The notes under the pieces are model-generated. The model searched no databases. It was not told the origin of the DNA and was given only the letters and a program-made list of their open reading frames with translations. The position numbers and the translations under genes were made by a program. Below, piece by piece: positions 31,591 through 39,414 of a stretch of DNA of 64,000 bases (position 1 is its first letter; the number at the start of each line of letters is the position of its first letter). Source of the DNA: Streptomyces sp. LUP47B (lineage in GTDB: Bacteria > Actinomycetota > Actinomycetes > Streptomycetales > Streptomycetaceae); assembly GCF_001746295.1 (NCBI RefSeq), contig NZ_MJAH01000004.1, positions 504,486 through 568,485 on the forward strand, written 5' to 3'.

Positions 31591-32558
31591 TCACGTACCG
31601 GGAGGCGGTCGCCGAGGGCATCGCGCGGGAGATGCGACGCGATCCGTCCGTCGTCTGCCTGGGCGAGGACATCGGCGAGGCCGGCGGGGTGTTCAAGACG
31701 ACGGCCGGGCTGCTGAAGGAGTTCGGGCGGGGGCGGGTGTGGGACACGCCGATCTCCGAACAGGCCATCGTGGGCGCGGCGATGGGTGCCGCGATGACCG
31801 GGATGCGGCCCGTCGCGGAGATCATGTTCTCCGACTTTTTGGCCTGTTGTTGGGACTACCTCGCCAACGAGATACCCAAGGTGCGTTACATGACGGGCGG
31901 CCAGGTCACCGTGCCCCTCGTCGTTCGCACCGCCAACGGCGGCGGGCTCGGTTTCGGCGCGCAGCACTCGCAGGCCACCGAGAACTGGGCGCTGACCGTC
32001 CCCGGGCTGAAGATCGCGGCGCCTTCCACCCCCGCCGACGTCGTGGGGATGATGGCGGCGGCGATCCGCAGTGACGACCCGGTCGTCTTCTTCGAGCACA
32101 AGGGGCTGCTGGCCACGAAGGGGCCGCCCCCGCCGCCGGACCATGTGGTCGAGCTGGGGCGTGCCGCCGTCGTCCGTGAGGGCGCCGACGTGACGCTGGT
32201 CGCGCTCGCCTCGATGGTGCCGGTCGCGCTCACGGCCTCCGAAAGGCTCGCCCAGGAGGGCATCGGCGTCGAGGTCGTCGACCTGCGCTCACTCGTGCCG
32301 CTCGACATGGCCACCGTCCTCGCCTCGCTCGGCCGGACCTCCCGGCTGGTCACCGTCGAGGAGAACCCGTACCAGGGCGGCTGGGGCGCCACGCTCGTCT
32401 CCGTCGTCGCCGACGAGGGTTTCGCTCTGCTGGACGCGCCGGTGCGGCGGGTTGCGGCGGAGTGTGTGCCGCTGCCGTTCGCGGACGTGCTGGAGGAGCA
32501 GGTCATCCCCACCGTCGACAAGGTCGTGGCGGCCGTCAGGAGCCTGGCCGCGTACTGA
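31578..32558 (+). CDS. TPP-dependent 2-oxoacid/acetoin dehydrogenase E1, beta subunit
   Basis: 326 aa from ATG 31578 (GGAGG upstream). The E1 beta pattern is clear: VITYREAVAEGIAREM, LGEDIGEAGGVFKTT, RVWDTPISEQAIVGAAMGAA, and a transketolase C-terminal domain (DVTLVALASMVPVAL; EVVDLRSLVPLD; VTVEEN). With E1 alpha it forms an alpha2beta2 decarboxylase/dehydrogenase. The substrate is a 2-oxoacid or acetoin-like diketone produced by the neighbouring enzymes; its identity is unknown. Confidence 0.9.
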   Translation: MADVITYREAVAEGIAREMRRDPSVVCLGEDIGEAGGVFKTTAGLLKEFGRGRVWDTPISEQAIVGAAMGAAMTGMRPVAEIMFSDFLACCWDYLANEIPKVRYMTGGQVTVPLVVRTANGGGLGFGAQHSQATENWALTVPGLKIAAPSTPADVVGMMAAAIRSDDPVVFFEHKGLLATKGPPPPPDHVVELGRAAVVREGADVTLVALASMVPVALTASERLAQEGIGVEVVDLRSLVPLDMATVLASLGRTSRLVTVEENPYQGGWGATLVSVVADEGFALLDAPVRRVAAECVPLPFADVLEEQVIPTVDKVVAAVRSLAAY

Positions 32559-32580
32559 ACACCCCCTAGGAGGAAGCGCG

Positions 32581-33927
32581 ATGACCCATCGGATACTCCT
32601 TCGTGCCGGACACGTGCTCTCGATGGACCCCGCGGTCGGGGACCTGCCCCAGGGTGACGTCCTCATCGAGGACGGGAAGATCGCGGCCGTGGACCGCGAG
32701 ATCGGCGCGGACGCCGAAGTCCTCGACATGACCGGCCGCATCGTGATCCCCGGCTTCGTCGACACCCACCGCCACACCTGGGAGGCCTCGATCCGGAACG
32801 TGGCGCCCGACGCCACCCTCGACGACTACTTCGTCGACATCCTGGACACCTTCGCGCCCCTGTACACGCCCGAGGACGTGTACGCGGCCAACCTCGCGGG
32901 CGCACTGGAGTGCCTGAACGCCGGCATCACCACGCTCGTCGACTGGTCCCACATCAACAACACGCCCGAGCACCCGGACGCGGCGATCCGGGCCCTCACC
33001 GAGACCGGCATCCGCGCCCAGTACGCCTACGGCAGCGCCAACACCTCCCTCGCCGACTACTGGTTCGAGAGCAAGATCGCGATCCCGGGCGAGGACGTAC
33101 GCCGTGTCCGCACCGAGTACTTCGCCTCGGACGGCGGCCTGCTCACCCTGGCCCTCGCCACCCGCGGCCCCGGCTTCTGCGTCAACGACGTCGTCACCTC
33201 GGAGTGGTCCCTCGCCCGAGAGCTGGACATCCCGATCACCGTGCACGTGGCCATGGGACGGCTCGCCGGCCGCTTCGGGATGGTCAAGCAGCTCCACGAC
33301 CTCGGACTGCTCGGCCCCGACACCACCTACGTCCACTGCTGCTACTTCAGCGAGGAGGAGTGGCGGCTGGTCGCCGACAGCGGCGGTACGGTCTCCATCG
33401 CGCCGCAGGTGGAGACGCAGATGGGGCACGGCTGGCCGCCGGTGATGAAGGCGATCGAGCACGGACTGCGCCCCTCGCTCAGCATCGACGTCGTCACCAC
33501 CGTGCCCGGCGACATGTTCACCCAGATCCGCGCGGCCTTCGCCGCCGAGCGCGCCCGCGTCAACGCGGCGAGCTGGCAGGCCGACGTCCCGGTCCCCGAC
33601 ACGATGTTGACAGCACGTCAGATGCTGGAGATCGCCACCCGCAACGGCGCGCATGTCGCCGGCCTGGAGGACCGCACCGGCTCCCTCACCCCGGGCAAGC
33701 GCGCCGACGTCGTCGCGATCGACGCAACCGCCCTGAACGTGGCCCCGGTTCACGACGCCGCCGCGGCCGTCGCGCTGAGCGCCGACGTGTCCAACGTGGA
33801 GACGGTCATCGTCGACGGCGTCGTCCGCAAACGAGACGGCAGGCTCATGGCCGACGTGGCGCGTGCCCGGCGCCTGGTCGAGGAGTCCCGTGACCGGCTG
33901 CTGGCCGCGAAGGAGGCCCGGGCGTGA
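32581..33927 (+). CDS. Amidohydrolase/deaminase of the TRZ/ATZ (cytosine deaminase-like) family
   Basis: 448 aa from ATG 32581, preceded by TAGGAGGAAG. Metal-binding HxH is in FVDTHRHTWEAS, with further ligands in ITVHVAMG and TTYVHCCYF and the late Asp in SLSIDVVTT. An N-terminal and C-terminal beta-sandwich (LTPGKRADVVAID) flank the barrel. These enzymes hydrolyse aromatic amines or ring C-N bonds (guanine, triazine, methylthioadenosine). In this operon it presumably removes ammonia from, or opens, a heterocycle before E1 action; that is inference. Confidence 0.87.
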   Translation: MTHRILLRAGHVLSMDPAVGDLPQGDVLIEDGKIAAVDREIGADAEVLDMTGRIVIPGFVDTHRHTWEASIRNVAPDATLDDYFVDILDTFAPLYTPEDVYAANLAGALECLNAGITTLVDWSHINNTPEHPDAAIRALTETGIRAQYAYGSANTSLADYWFESKIAIPGEDVRRVRTEYFASDGGLLTLALATRGPGFCVNDVVTSEWSLARELDIPITVHVAMGRLAGRFGMVKQLHDLGLLGPDTTYVHCCYFSEEEWRLVADSGGTVSIAPQVETQMGHGWPPVMKAIEHGLRPSLSIDVVTTVPGDMFTQIRAAFAAERARVNAASWQADVPVPDTMLTARQMLEIATRNGAHVAGLEDRTGSLTPGKRADVVAIDATALNVAPVHDAAAAVALSADVSNVETVIVDGVVRKRDGRLMADVARARRLVEESRDRLLAAKEARA

Positions 33928-34796
33928 CGCGACACCTGGTGCGCCGGGCCGCCGACGTGCCGGAGCCGTCGTACGACGAACACGGCTACCGGCGCCGGGA
34001 GTTGGTCGGGGAGGGCGACGGCAGCTCGCACACCGGTTTCGGGATGTGCGAGCTGCGGCCCGAGGGCGCGGTCGCGGCCCATGTGCACTCGTACGAGGAA
34101 AGCTTCCACGTCCTCGACGGGACCGTGGTCCTCGATGTGCCCGAGGGGTCGTATCTCCTGGAGGAGGGGGACTACGGTCTCCTCCCGACCGGGGTCCCGC
34201 ACGCGTGGCGCGGCGCCGGGGACACCGTCGCCCGCTGGGCCGACATGCTCGCGCCGGTGCCGCGGGCCCGGTACGGGTACGACACCCAGGCGGTCCCGGC
34301 GTGGCCCGCGCGCCCGCCCGTCCGTGTCGACGTCCGTGATCCGCGCACCCGGTCCCTCGGTCACTTCGAGCCCGCCCAGATGGACCCCGGCAAGCAGTCC
34401 CAGGACCTGCTCGCGGTGTCGGCGAGCATGCGGACCGCGCTTCTCGTCTACAGCGGAATCACGGTGAAGATGATGGTCGACAGCGATCTCGGCGCGGTGG
34501 CCTCGACGATGTTCATGGTGCAGTACGCGCCCGACGGCGTCGCGGGCACCCACGACCATCCCTTCGAGGAGACGTATCTGTTCCTCGAGGGCGAGGTGGA
34601 CGCGGTCTTCGACGGTGCGCGGCACCGGCTCGGTCCGGGCGACTGCGCCTGGGCGGGCGCCGGTTGTGTGCACGGCTTCTCCAACGCCGGTGACGGGCCG
34701 CTGCGTTGGCTGGAGACCCAGGCCCCGCAGCCGCCGGCGCGGCACTCGTACCGCTTCACGCGGGACTGGGACTACCTGAGGGAGGCTTCCCGATGA
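33924..34796 (+). CDS. Bicupin protein
   Basis: 290 aa, GTG start overlapping the amidohydrolase stop, with AAGGAGG upstream. Two cupin barrels each retain a full metal set: HVHSYEESFHVLDG with a later His in TGVPHAW (N-terminal), and GTHDHPFEETYLFLEG with CVHGF (C-terminal). The layout recalls (S)-ureidoglycine aminohydrolase and other bicupin hydrolases, but motif agreement is not enough to assign that. Overlaps the SDR gene by 4 bp (ATGA). Confidence 0.82.
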   Translation: MTRHLVRRAADVPEPSYDEHGYRRRELVGEGDGSSHTGFGMCELRPEGAVAAHVHSYEESFHVLDGTVVLDVPEGSYLLEEGDYGLLPTGVPHAWRGAGDTVARWADMLAPVPRARYGYDTQAVPAWPARPPVRVDVRDPRTRSLGHFEPAQMDPGKQSQDLLAVSASMRTALLVYSGITVKMMVDSDLGAVASTMFMVQYAPDGVAGTHDHPFEETYLFLEGEVDAVFDGARHRLGPGDCAWAGAGCVHGFSNAGDGPLRWLETQAPQPPARHSYRFTRDWDYLREASR

Positions 34797-35482
34797 GCGG
34801 CGTGGTGGTGATCGGCGGAACCTCGGGTATCGGCAGGGAGTTCGCCCGGGTGCGGGCCGAGCGCGGCGACGAGGTGGTGATCACCGGCCGCGATGCCCAC
34901 CGCACCGGCACCGCGGCCAAGGAGATCGGCGCCCGGGGGCTCGCCCTGGACCTCGCGCGCCCGAAGGAGATCTCCGACGCGCTGGGGGACGTCGGGACCG
35001 TGGACCACCTGGTCGTCGCGGGCGTCTCCCGGGACGAGAACCGGGTGAGCGCGTACGACATCGACGCCGCCGTCCACCTCGTCACGCTCAAGCTCGTCGG
35101 CTACACCGCCGTCGTGCACGCGCTGCGGTCCCGGCTGCACGACGACAGCGCCATCGTGCTGTTCGGCGGACAGGCCAAGGAGCGGCCCTACCCGGGTGCG
35201 ACGACGGTGGCGACCGTCAATGCCGGGGTGACCGGGCTGATGCACACCCTCGCCGTCGAACTCGCGCCCGTCCGGGTCAACGCGATCCACCCCGGAGTCG
35301 TGGGCGACAGCCCCCACTGGGGGGCCAAACCCGAGCAGGTCCTGGCGGAAGTGCGGACCAGGACCCCGACCGGACGGCTCGCGACCGTGGCGGACGTGGT
35401 GGACGCCGTGGACTTCCTGCTGCGCAACGGCTCCGTCAACGCGGTGGGGTTGAGCGTGGACGGGGGGTGGCTGCTGGGATGA
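34793..35482 (+). CDS. SDR-family protein lacking the catalytic Tyr and Lys
   Basis: 229 aa, Rossmann fold with cofactor motif GGTSGIG (residues 8-14), a basic ITGR segment for NADP, and a C-terminal GLSVDGGW typical of SDR oxidoreductases. Where the family has YxxxK, this protein reads VATVN (Val139, Asn143). The fold is retained but the standard reductase mechanism is not, so it may bind the cofactor for another purpose or use other residues. It is the last gene of the operon, convergent with a methyltransferase (17 bp between stops). Confidence 0.82.
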   Translation: MSGVVVIGGTSGIGREFARVRAERGDEVVITGRDAHRTGTAAKEIGARGLALDLARPKEISDALGDVGTVDHLVVAGVSRDENRVSAYDIDAAVHLVTLKLVGYTAVVHALRSRLHDDSAIVLFGGQAKERPYPGATTVATVNAGVTGLMHTLAVELAPVRVNAIHPGVVGDSPHWGAKPEQVLAEVRTRTPTGRLATVADVVDAVDFLLRNGSVNAVGLSVDGGWLLG

Positions 35483-35499
35483 GCGGTCGGCCCGCGGGC

Positions 35500-36294
35500 T
35501 CAGCGCTTGATGCCGACCGCCCCGTACAGCGATACGGGATCGCCGTCCTCCCGCGCGTCCGGACGCCACCGTGACAGGGAGACGATCCCCGGCTCCAGCA
35601 CCTCGAGTCCCTTGAAGAGACGGCTCACTTCGTCGTGCGAGCGGGCCACCAGGGTCACCCCGCTCGCCGTGTACGCCGCGATGCCCGCGTTCACCTTCTC
35701 CGGATCGAAGTCCGCCGTCATCGCCGACAGCACCAGACAACTGCCCGGCGCCAGCGCGCCGACCAGCGTGTCCACCAGTTCCTGGGCGCCGTCCTCGTCG
35801 GAGATGAAATGCAGCAGCGCGACCAGCGACAGCGCGACGGGCTGCTCGAAGTCCAGGACGGCGGAGGCCCCTTGGATGATCCGCTGCGGCTCGCGGGCGT
35901 CGGCCTGGAGGTAGTGCGTCGCCCCCTCCGGCGTGCCGTGCAGCAGAGCCTCCGCGTGGGCGAGGACGATCGGGTCGTTGTCGACGTACACCACGCGCGC
36001 GTCCGGTACCGCGGACTGGGCGATCTGGTGGAGGTTGGGCTCGGTGGGGATGCCGGAGCCGATGTCGAGGAACTGGCGGATTCCCGCTTCCCGTACGGCG
36101 ACCCGCGTGGCCCGCTCCATGAACCGGCGGTTGGCGCGTGCCTGCCGGGGCGCGTCCCCCTGTGCCGTGATCCGTTGTCCGAGCTCCTCGTCGACCGGGT
36201 AGTTGTCCTTCCCGCCGAGGAACCAGTCGTACACCCGGGCCGGATGCGGCCTGCTCGTGTCGATCCGCCGGCCGGCCGACTCGATCCCGGTCAC
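35500..36294 (-). CDS. SAM-dependent methyltransferase, Methyltransf_19 (DUF574) family
   Basis: 264 aa from GTG 36294, with AGAGGAG five to eight nt upstream; a longer reading to 36396 adds low-complexity residues. Same family as 25034-25846: ARVYDWFLGGKDNYPVDEEL, FLDIGSGIPTEPNLHQIAQ, YVDNDPIVLAHAEALL, GLEVLEPGIVSLSRW. Substrate unknown. The two copies are clearly diverged paralogues, not a recent duplication. No operon partner is evident. Confidence 0.88.
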   Translation of the reverse strand: MTGIESAGRRIDTSRPHPARVYDWFLGGKDNYPVDEELGQRITAQGDAPRQARANRRFMERATRVAVREAGIRQFLDIGSGIPTEPNLHQIAQSAVPDARVVYVDNDPIVLAHAEALLHGTPEGATHYLQADAREPQRIIQGASAVLDFEQPVALSLVALLHFISDEDGAQELVDTLVGALAPGSCLVLSAMTADFDPEKVNAGIAAYTASGVTLVARSHDEVSRLFKGLEVLEPGIVSLSRWRPDAREDGDPVSLYGAVGIKR

Positions 36295-36443
36295 ACAAAC
36301 TCCTCTGCTCGACTGGATGTGCGAGCAGTTTGCCACGGCCCCCGGCGGGCCGGAGGGTCTCTTCGGCCGGCTCGTCGGGGATGGCCGAACAGGCATGGCC
36401 GACGGGCGGAAACCCGTCGGCCATGGCCCGTCGTCCGCTGTGG

Positions 36444-36776
36444 CTACGGCCTGAGCGGGTCGTGCCCCAGCGTCATCAACCGGTGCCTGCGCACGGTCTT
36501 CTCGGCCTCGGGCTCGTTCTCCACGTCGACCTCGGCGGTGACGGTGTCCACGACCTCGTACATCACCTCGATGTCGTCGTCGGTCAGGTCCGTGCGCCGC
36601 TTCTGCAGGATCGCGAGGACATGCTGCCCGGTCGGCTCACCCGCGTGCTCCGGCAGCGGCTCCGCCGACTCGTCGGCGTCGCTCACCCGCAGCCAGGCGG
36701 CCAGTTCCTGCGAGGTCATGTTCACCACGCGGTGGAAGTCCTCCCACAGCGCGTCGAGTTCGAGGGTGTCGGTCAT
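36444..36776 (-). CDS. DUF3140 protein
   Basis: 110 aa acidic protein. LWEDFHRVVNMTSQELAAWLRV and the later GQHVLAILQKRRTDLTDDDIEVMYEVVDTV are the DUF3140 pattern. A helical, possibly DNA-associated protein of unknown role in actinobacteria. It is 33 bp downstream of dps on the same strand, probably in the whiB-dps operon, which hints at stress or developmental expression. Confidence 0.75.
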   Translation of the reverse strand: MTDTLELDALWEDFHRVVNMTSQELAAWLRVSDADESAEPLPEHAGEPTGQHVLAILQKRRTDLTDDDIEVMYEVVDTVTAEVDVENEPEAEKTVRRHRLMTLGHDPLRP

Positions 36777-36809
36777 CGCATGCGCCTTTCGGTGGTGCTT
36801 GGGGGCAGG

Positions 36810-37289
36810 TCAGTCCCGGGGCCAGTTCTCGGCCTCGAACATCCAGCGCTGCTTCTCCAGCTCCGCGGTGATGCCGATCAGCAGATCCTGCGTGACCGGA
36901 TCGGCCTTCTCGGTGGCCTCGATGCGCTCGCGCAGCCGGCCGATGGCCGCCTCCAGCGCCTCCACGATCAACCGGACGACCTCGTCGTCCCGGATCCAGC
37001 CGGGCTTCGAGCCGGGCAGCGTATAGGCCGCGGCGACCGTCTCCGGCCGCCCGTCGGGCGGCAGGCCCAGAGCCGAGGCGCGCTCCGCCACCGTGTCGGA
37101 GAACGAGCGGGCCGTCGACACCACCTCGTCCAGCTGGAGGTGGATGGACCGGAAACGGGGGCCCACGATGTTCCAGTGCGCCTGCTTCCCGATCAGCGAC
37201 AGGCCGAGCAGATCCACCAGAGTGCTCTGCAGGGCCTCACCGACCACCTCGCGGGCGGATTCGGGCAGGGTGCTCCTCACCACAGTCAT
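36810..37289 (-). CDS. dps: Dps-family ferritin-like DNA-protection protein
   Basis: 159 aa four-helix bundle. The inter-subunit ferroxidase ligands fit exactly: His38, His50, Asp54, Asp65 and Glu69 (KQAHWNIVGPRFRSIHLQLDE then SFSDTVAERA), the same spacing as E. coli Dps. It should form a dodecamer that oxidises Fe(II) with H2O2 and shields DNA. There are no long basic tails. Its ATG overlaps the whiB stop (ATGA), an intimate coupling of a redox-sensing regulator and an iron/peroxide protein. Confidence 0.9.
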   Translation of the reverse strand: MTVVRSTLPESAREVVGEALQSTLVDLLGLSLIGKQAHWNIVGPRFRSIHLQLDEVVSTARSFSDTVAERASALGLPPDGRPETVAAAYTLPGSKPGWIRDDEVVRLIVEALEAAIGRLRERIEATEKADPVTQDLLIGITAELEKQRWMFEAENWPRD

Positions 37290-37543
37290 ACCGTGCTCCT
37301 CCTTCTGGCATGGTCAATGCCGTCACGGAGCAGCGCGTCGCGCTCCTGCTCGCAGGTTCCGCCCCACACGCCCGAGGTCTGCCCACCGCTGAGCGCCATG
37401 TCGAGGCACTCCAGGGTGACCGGGCAACGGGCACACACACGCTTCGCCGCTGCGATGTCCCGCAGCGCGGGTCCTTGTGTGCCCACAGGGAAGAACAGCT
37501 CAGGGTCCTCTCCCACGCAGGCCGCTCGACGCAACCACTCCAT
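37286..37543 (-). CDS. WhiB-family iron-sulfur regulator
   Basis: 85 aa. The four cluster-binding cysteines are Cys9 (RAACVGEDPELFFP), Cys37, Cys40 and Cys46 (VCARCPVTLEC), and the G[VI]WGG turn is GVWGG. The ATG at 37543 is chosen because MEWLRRAAC matches the usual N-terminus; upstream in-frame sequence adds 54 unrelated residues. Wbl proteins carry a redox-sensitive 4Fe-4S cluster and act with the principal sigma factor. It is translationally coupled to dps. Confidence 0.9.
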   Translation of the reverse strand: MEWLRRAACVGEDPELFFPVGTQGPALRDIAAAKRVCARCPVTLECLDMALSGGQTSGVWGGTCEQERDALLRDGIDHARRRSTV

Positions 37544-37683
37544 GGGGGCGCGGGTGCCCAGGGCGTACTCGTGCAAACAGCGATGTCTCAGCGTGTGAGC
37601 AGGGCGTCGATGATGTCCGCACGTGCGCGAAGACCGCCGCCCTGGCGGCAGCGCGCCAACAGGACCACTCGGCGAGACGGCAC

Positions 37684-37712
37684 TTACCAGAGCGCCTACC
37701 TGCACCTACCAT
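37684..37712 (+). promoter_or_regulatory. Possible promoter of TauE/SafE gene
   Basis: TTACCA (37684-37689), a 17-nt spacer and TACCAT (37707-37712), with the ATG at 37723. The leader would be only a few nucleotides and no ribosome site is seen, consistent with a near-leaderless message. The hexamers are imperfect. Confidence 0.3.
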
Positions 37713-37722
37713 CGGTCTCCGC

Positions 37723-38496
37723 ATGGACACGATGACGCTCTGGCACATTTCCGGTTGGGGGTTCGCCGCGCTCGCCGCCGCGGCGGTGCTCGTCGGCTTC
37801 TCCAAGACGGCCGTGAGCGGTGCCAACACGGTCAGTCTCGCGATCTTCGCCGCCGTGCTGCCCGCCCGCGCCTCCACCGGCGCCCTCCTGCCGATCCTGA
37901 TCGCCGGGGACGTGCTCGCGGTGCTCACCTACCGACGGCACGCCCACTGGCCCACACTCTGGCGCCTGTTCCCGGCGGTCGCGGTCGGCGTGGTCGCGGG
38001 CACGCTGTTCCTGCGATGGGCGGACGACGGGATCGTACGGACGTCGATCGGCGCGATCCTGCTGTTCATGGCCGGAGTGACGCTGTGGCGCCGTCGGGCG
38101 GCCGGCGCGGCGGAGGAACCCGACGCGGTCGCCACCCGGACGGGCCGTGTCAAGGCCCGTTCCTACGGCGTCCTCGGCGGCTTCACCACCATGGTCGCCA
38201 ACGCCGGTGGCCCGGTGATGTCGATGTACCTGCTGTCCGCGGGCTTCCGCAAACTCGGCTTCCTCGGCACCTCGGCGTTCTTCTTCCTGATCGTCAACGT
38301 CTCCAAGGTGCCCTTCAGCGTCGGCCTCGGCCTGATCGACGGTCACTCGCTGCTGCTCGACCTCGCCCTCGTGGCGTTCGTCGTGCCCGGTGCCTTCCTC
38401 GGCAAATGGGCCGTGAACCGGATCAACCAGAAGCTCTTCGAACAGTTGGTGATCGCGGCGACGATCGTGGGCGGCGTACAGCTACTGGTCCACTGA
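37723..38496 (+). CDS. TauE/SafE-family membrane permease
   Basis: 257 aa, seven to eight membrane helices. Two copies of the family repeat are visible: GFSKTAVSGANTVSLAIFA near the N-terminus and GGFTTMVANAGGPVMSMYLL in the second half. The family (DUF81) exports sulfite, sulfoacetate or other small organic anions. No sulfur-metabolism gene is adjacent, so the substrate is open. Its 3' end overlaps the convergent HAD gene by 15 bp. Confidence 0.87.
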   Translation: MDTMTLWHISGWGFAALAAAAVLVGFSKTAVSGANTVSLAIFAAVLPARASTGALLPILIAGDVLAVLTYRRHAHWPTLWRLFPAVAVGVVAGTLFLRWADDGIVRTSIGAILLFMAGVTLWRRRAAGAAEEPDAVATRTGRVKARSYGVLGGFTTMVANAGGPVMSMYLLSAGFRKLGFLGTSAFFFLIVNVSKVPFSVGLGLIDGHSLLLDLALVAFVVPGAFLGKWAVNRINQKLFEQLVIAATIVGGVQLLVH

Positions 38497-39276
38497 CCTG
38501 CCCAGCAGCCCGGGCAGGTCCGCGAAGGACTCGATCACGTGGTCGGGCCTGCCGTCGGCGGAGCGGTGGGTCTCCGGGAGGTACTTGCCGGTCTTCACGA
38601 GCACCCCGGTGAGTCCGGCGCGCTGCGCGGCGAGCACGTCCGACTCGATGTCGTCCCCCACCATCAGCGCCTCGTCCGCCCCGACCCCGAGCCGTGCGAG
38701 CGCCGCCTCGAAGAACGCGGGTGACGGCTTGCCGGTGACCTCGGCCTCGGTCCGGGCGGCCTTCTCCAGCCCGGCCAGGAAGGCCCCGGAGTCGAGCTGG
38801 AGCCCGTCGTCGGTACGCCAGTACAGATTGCGGTGCATCGCCACCAGCCGGGCCCCGCGCTGGAGGTGCGCGAAGGCCTGGTTGAGCGCCGGGTAGCCGA
38901 ACTCGGGCCCGGCACCGCCGAGGACGACGACATCGACGTCCCCGGATTCACCTTCGACGAGTGTGACGCCCGCGAGATCATCGGTGATGTCCCCGCTGTT
39001 CAGCAGCGTGCAGCGCGCGCCGGGACAGCGCTCGGCCAGATACGCGGCGGTGACCGCGGGCGCGGTGAGAATGTCCTGCGCCGTCACGGCGAATCCGGCT
39101 CCCTCCAGCACCGAGGCGATCGACGCCCGCGTGCGCGAGGTCGTATTGGTCACCAGCGCGACGCCGAAGCCGGCTTCCCGAACCTCCCGCAACGCTGCCA
39201 CCGCCCCCGGCAGCGGCTCCCACGACACGGTGAGAACCCCGTCGATGTCGATCAGGACTGCACGCACGGATGCCAT
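38482..39276 (-). CDS. HAD-superfamily hydrolase (class IIA, NagD-like)
   Basis: 264 aa. Motifs are in order: motif I LIDIDGVLT (nucleophile and general-acid Asp), motif II VTNTTSRTR, the Lys in EVTGKPSPAFFEAAL, and motif IV MVGDDIESDV. The alpha/beta cap of NagD-like phosphatases lies between motifs II and III. The ATG at 39276 begins MASVRAVLID; an upstream start at 39369 is less likely. Probable sugar- or nucleotide-phosphate phosphatase, substrate unknown. Confidence 0.88.
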   Translation of the reverse strand: MASVRAVLIDIDGVLTVSWEPLPGAVAALREVREAGFGVALVTNTTSRTRASIASVLEGAGFAVTAQDILTAPAVTAAYLAERCPGARCTLLNSGDITDDLAGVTLVEGESGDVDVVVLGGAGPEFGYPALNQAFAHLQRGARLVAMHRNLYWRTDDGLQLDSGAFLAGLEKAARTEAEVTGKPSPAFFEAALARLGVGADEALMVGDDIESDVLAAQRAGLTGVLVKTGKYLPETHRSADGRPDHVIESFADLPGLLGRSVDQ

Positions 39277-39414
39277 GCCCGGACGATAACCACGGACGGG
39301 CGGCAGCGCCTGTCGTCGTGCGTCTCGCCTGCCCTGCGGGAGGTCGACCGCCGCCGGCCGAAGCCGCATACCCGACGTGCCGACTTCCGCCCCTGACCTC
39401 GTACGCTACCCGCC

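Noticed and set aside
33924..34796. Ureidoglycine aminohydrolase assignment for the bicupin
   Set aside because: Only the bicupin architecture matches; no allantoin-pathway genes are adjacent, and both cupins here keep complete metal ligands.
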